A DNA stretch of 64,000 nt. It comes from JAFNAG01 sp963824985 (GTDB taxonomy: Bacteria; Acidobacteriota; UBA6911). The translations under genes were made by a program, and so were the position numbers. Of the stretch, positions 61,949 to 64,000 are shown one piece after another (the stretch's first letter is position 1; each line of letters opens with the position of its first letter). A model generated the notes under the pieces. It was not told where the DNA came from and searched no databases. It was given only the letters and a program-made list of their open reading frames with translations. The stretch is from NCBI GenBank assembly GCA_963824985.1, contig CAWGRQ010000047.1:263078-327077 (forward strand). The letters are read 5' to 3'.

Positions 61949-64000
61949 GGACACACTCTTTCTTCCGGGCACTGCTCCGGCTGTTACCCTTCGACTTCCG
62001 CAACGACTACGGAGCGGACATCGAGCAGGTGTTTGGCGACCAGCAGCGCGATGCCCGCGGGTTTGCGGGCAGGATGCGCATATGGATCCGCACCGCCGCC
62101 GGGATCGCTCGCGTCGGCCCGCCCGAACATCTGGCGCAGCTGCGCCAGGACGCGGCGTACGCATGGCGTGATATGCGCCGCCATCCCGGCTTCGCAGCGG
62201 TGGTCGTGCTGACTCTCGCCGCGGGCGTCGGCATCAACACAGCCATATTCAGTGTTGTGCACGCGGCGCTGCTGCGCCCGCTGCCGTATGCCCGGCCGGA
62301 TGATCTCGTCGCCGTCTGGAACCGCTGGACGGGCAGCCCGGCCGCGGCTCTCTCCGATCCCGAGTACCTCGACTACTCGGAAAGGAGCCGTACGCTTTCG
62401 ATTGCCGCGGCCGCGGGGAGCTTTGTCAACATTGCAGGCGGAACGGGTGATCCCGACCGGGTTCAAGCTGCCTACGCCACGGTGAACACCTTCCGGGTGC
62501 TTGGTCTGGAGCCGGTCCTTGGGCGAAGTTTCCACGCCGGCGAGGAGGCCAGAGGGAGTGGCGAGGTGGCGATCCTCACAGACAGCCTCTGGCGAAGCCG
62601 GTTCGCGGCTGATCCAAAGATCGTGGGTCGAACCCTGAGTGTCGACGGAGTTCCGCGCGAGATCGTCGGGGTGCTGCCCGCACGCACGCGGCTGCCCCTC
62701 GAGTACGGCACGGATACGCGGGTCCAGATCGTTCTGCCGTTGCCGCTGGATCGTGCAGCCGCCCGCAACCGGCGCGGGGGCCACTACCTGCAGGCTTTCG
62801 CACGACTGCAGCCGGGAACCTCGCTCCAGACGGCGGCCGCCGAGATGAACACCATCGTCACCCGCCTTGCCCGCGAATATCCCGATCAGCACGACCAGGG
62901 CGATTTTGGCATTCTCCTCCGGCCGTTGCGGCAGGACCGTCTTGGCGATTCCAGGCCGGTTCTGCTCAGTCTGGCGGCGGCGGTCGGCCTCGTGCTGCTG
63001 CTCGCATGCGCGAATGTCGCGACGCTCATGCTGGTGCGCGGAGAGACCCGGCGAAGGGAACTAGCGGTGCGGACGGCGCTCGGCGCCGGTCGGTTGCGCA
63101 TGATCAGGCAACTGCTTACCGAGTCGTGCCTGCTCTCGCTGCTGGGTGCCGCGGCGGGGCTGGTGGTCGCCCGCTGGTGTCAGGAGGTCATGGTTTCGCT
63201 GACTGCGGGCTCCGCCCTCATGCCGCCCGCCGGAGAGGTGACACTCAGTCTGCCGGTGCTGCTGTTTAATGCTGTGCTCGGCGTCACCACGGGCGTGCTC
63301 TTCGGTGTAGTGCCGGCGGTGCAGCTGTCGCGGGCCGATGTCGGCGCAATGATGAAACAGGGGGGATCGGCGGGCGCGGATAAGGTGCGAGCGGGGGTGC
63401 GGCGTTCGTTGGTTGTCGCACAGGTAATGATGGCGGCGGTGCTTCTGGTCGGTGCCGGCCTGCTCCTCAAGAGTTTCGTGCGCGTCCTCAGTGTGCCGTC
63501 CGGCTTCAATCCGGTCAGCGTGTTGACGCTGCGCATCTCGCCCGCCTGCGGCCCGATACCCGGGATTGCCCGAGGTATCGGGATTCTTCACACGACTGCT
63601 TGTCCGACTGAACGCCCTGCCCGGCGTCGAGGTCGCCGGCGCGGCGAGCGGCCTGCCGCTGGCAGTGGCCTCCGGCGACTGGGGCTTCGACATTGAGGGC
63701 CGCCCGCGCGTGAACGGTCGTCGCCCCGGTAGAGCTGACTGGTATGTCGTCACTTCCGGCTATTTCGAAGCGTTGCAGATCAGGCTCGCGCGGGCGTTTC
63801 CCCTCCGCGTCCGACGACGAAAGCGCGCCGGAAGCGGTGTTCATCAACGAGTCAGCCGCTCGCCGTATATTCCCCGGCCAGGATCCGATCGGTCGCCGGG
63901 TACGCCTTTCGAACACCACCGGCCCCGTGCAGCCCTGGCGCACGGTTGCCGGCATCGTCGGCGATGTGCATCAGTTGAGCAGCAATATGGCGACTCGATC
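61945..64000 (+). pseudogene. ADOP-type ABC permease, copy 3, frameshifted and cut by the window end
   Basis: Starts MRTHSFFRALLRLLPFDFRN (the other type of ADOP prefix), then TM1 (VVVLTLAAGVGINTAIFSVV), MacB core, FtsX unit (LLLACANVATLMLVRGETRR, RELAVRTALGAGRLRMIRQL) and the second core. The frame breaks near 63550, where RISP is followed by a garbled part. The correct reading (GFFTRLLVRLNALPGVEVAG, DIEGRPRVNGRRPG) resumes in another frame and shifts again near 63800 (FINESAARRIFPGQDPIGRR). The second FtsX unit lies outside the window. Coupled to PadR copy 3. Confidence 0.82.

Noticed and set aside
1..64000. tRNA, rRNA, selC or riboswitch genes
   Set aside because: I looked for T-arm-like sequences and other conserved RNA cores in the intergenic gaps and found none; a covariance-model search could still reveal some.

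Overview
The window looks like chromosomal DNA of an Acidobacteriota bacterium, plausibly a Solibacter-like soil lineage. It is GC-rich and carries three protein families that I associate with that phylum, each in more than one copy: TIGR03434-type ADOP permeases paired with PadR regulators, TIGR03435 'soil-associated' exported proteins, and TIGR03436-type VWFA-related proteins next to carboxypeptidase-regulatory/TonB-dependent receptors. This assignment rests on family recognition by eye, not on a search.

Layout. 1-12 kb: housekeeping genes (GNAT acetyltransferase, YtcJ-like amidohydrolase, PIG-L deacetylase, exonuclease III), then the alpha-2-macroglobulin/PBP1C pair with one frameshift in the macroglobulin. 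12-14 kb: a pgi remnant running into intact gnd. 14-20.5 kb: module A (TIGR03435, TonB-dependent receptor, VWA protein; the VWA gene is heavily frameshifted). 20.5-24.2 kb: a large secreted beta-propeller protein. 24.9-29.2 kb: a BrnT toxin/CopG-type antitoxin pair and EF-G, separated by an IS1-like element that sits between two 385-bp direct repeats made of antitoxin plus fusA sequence. 29-31 kb: DsrE/YedF-like and PilZ proteins and a piece of a DUF4143 ATPase. 31-39.5 kb (minus strand): module B, in which BlaI-type repressor, M56/TonB-C sensor peptidase, TIGR03435, TonB-dependent receptor and VWA protein are co-directional behind one promoter with two BlaI-type operators. 39.5-42 kb: a dnaB scrap, a hemerythrin-domain protein and a serine hydrolase. 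42-49.4 kb: two divergent PadR-ADOP pairs around a decayed secreted protein gene. 50-53 kb: a graveyard of gene fragments. 53-57 kb: DUF2891 protein, XRE/membrane-protein pair, PIN remnant and a TAT-exported PatB-like aminotransferase. 57 kb: a dense palindromic/tandem repeat block. 57.7-59.1 kb: a TPR-TlpA protein. 59.6-64 kb: an orphan YoeB toxin, IS91 and DUF4143 remnants, and a third PadR-ADOP pair cut by the window end.

The two most interesting signals are these. (1) The TPR-TlpA gene at 57673-59118 has one in-frame TGA exactly where the first cysteine of the thioredoxin CxxC motif belongs (W-TGA-G-G-C). A perfect 6-bp stem with an AGUUG loop starts 16 nt after the TGA, so this is a candidate selenoprotein with a bacterial SECIS. 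(2) Module B is a possible envelope sensing/uptake operon: a BlaI/BlaR1-like switch appears to drive a TIGR03435 protein, a TonB-dependent receptor and a VWA protein. Module A repeats its last three genes in the same order without the switch. The receptor is intact in A and broken in B, while the VWA gene is broken in A and intact in B.

Many genes carry single-base indels. Some of this is real decay (fragments, IS, chimeras), but assembly error cannot be excluded from sequence alone, and it limits every pseudogene call here. No tRNA, rRNA or CRISPR array was seen.
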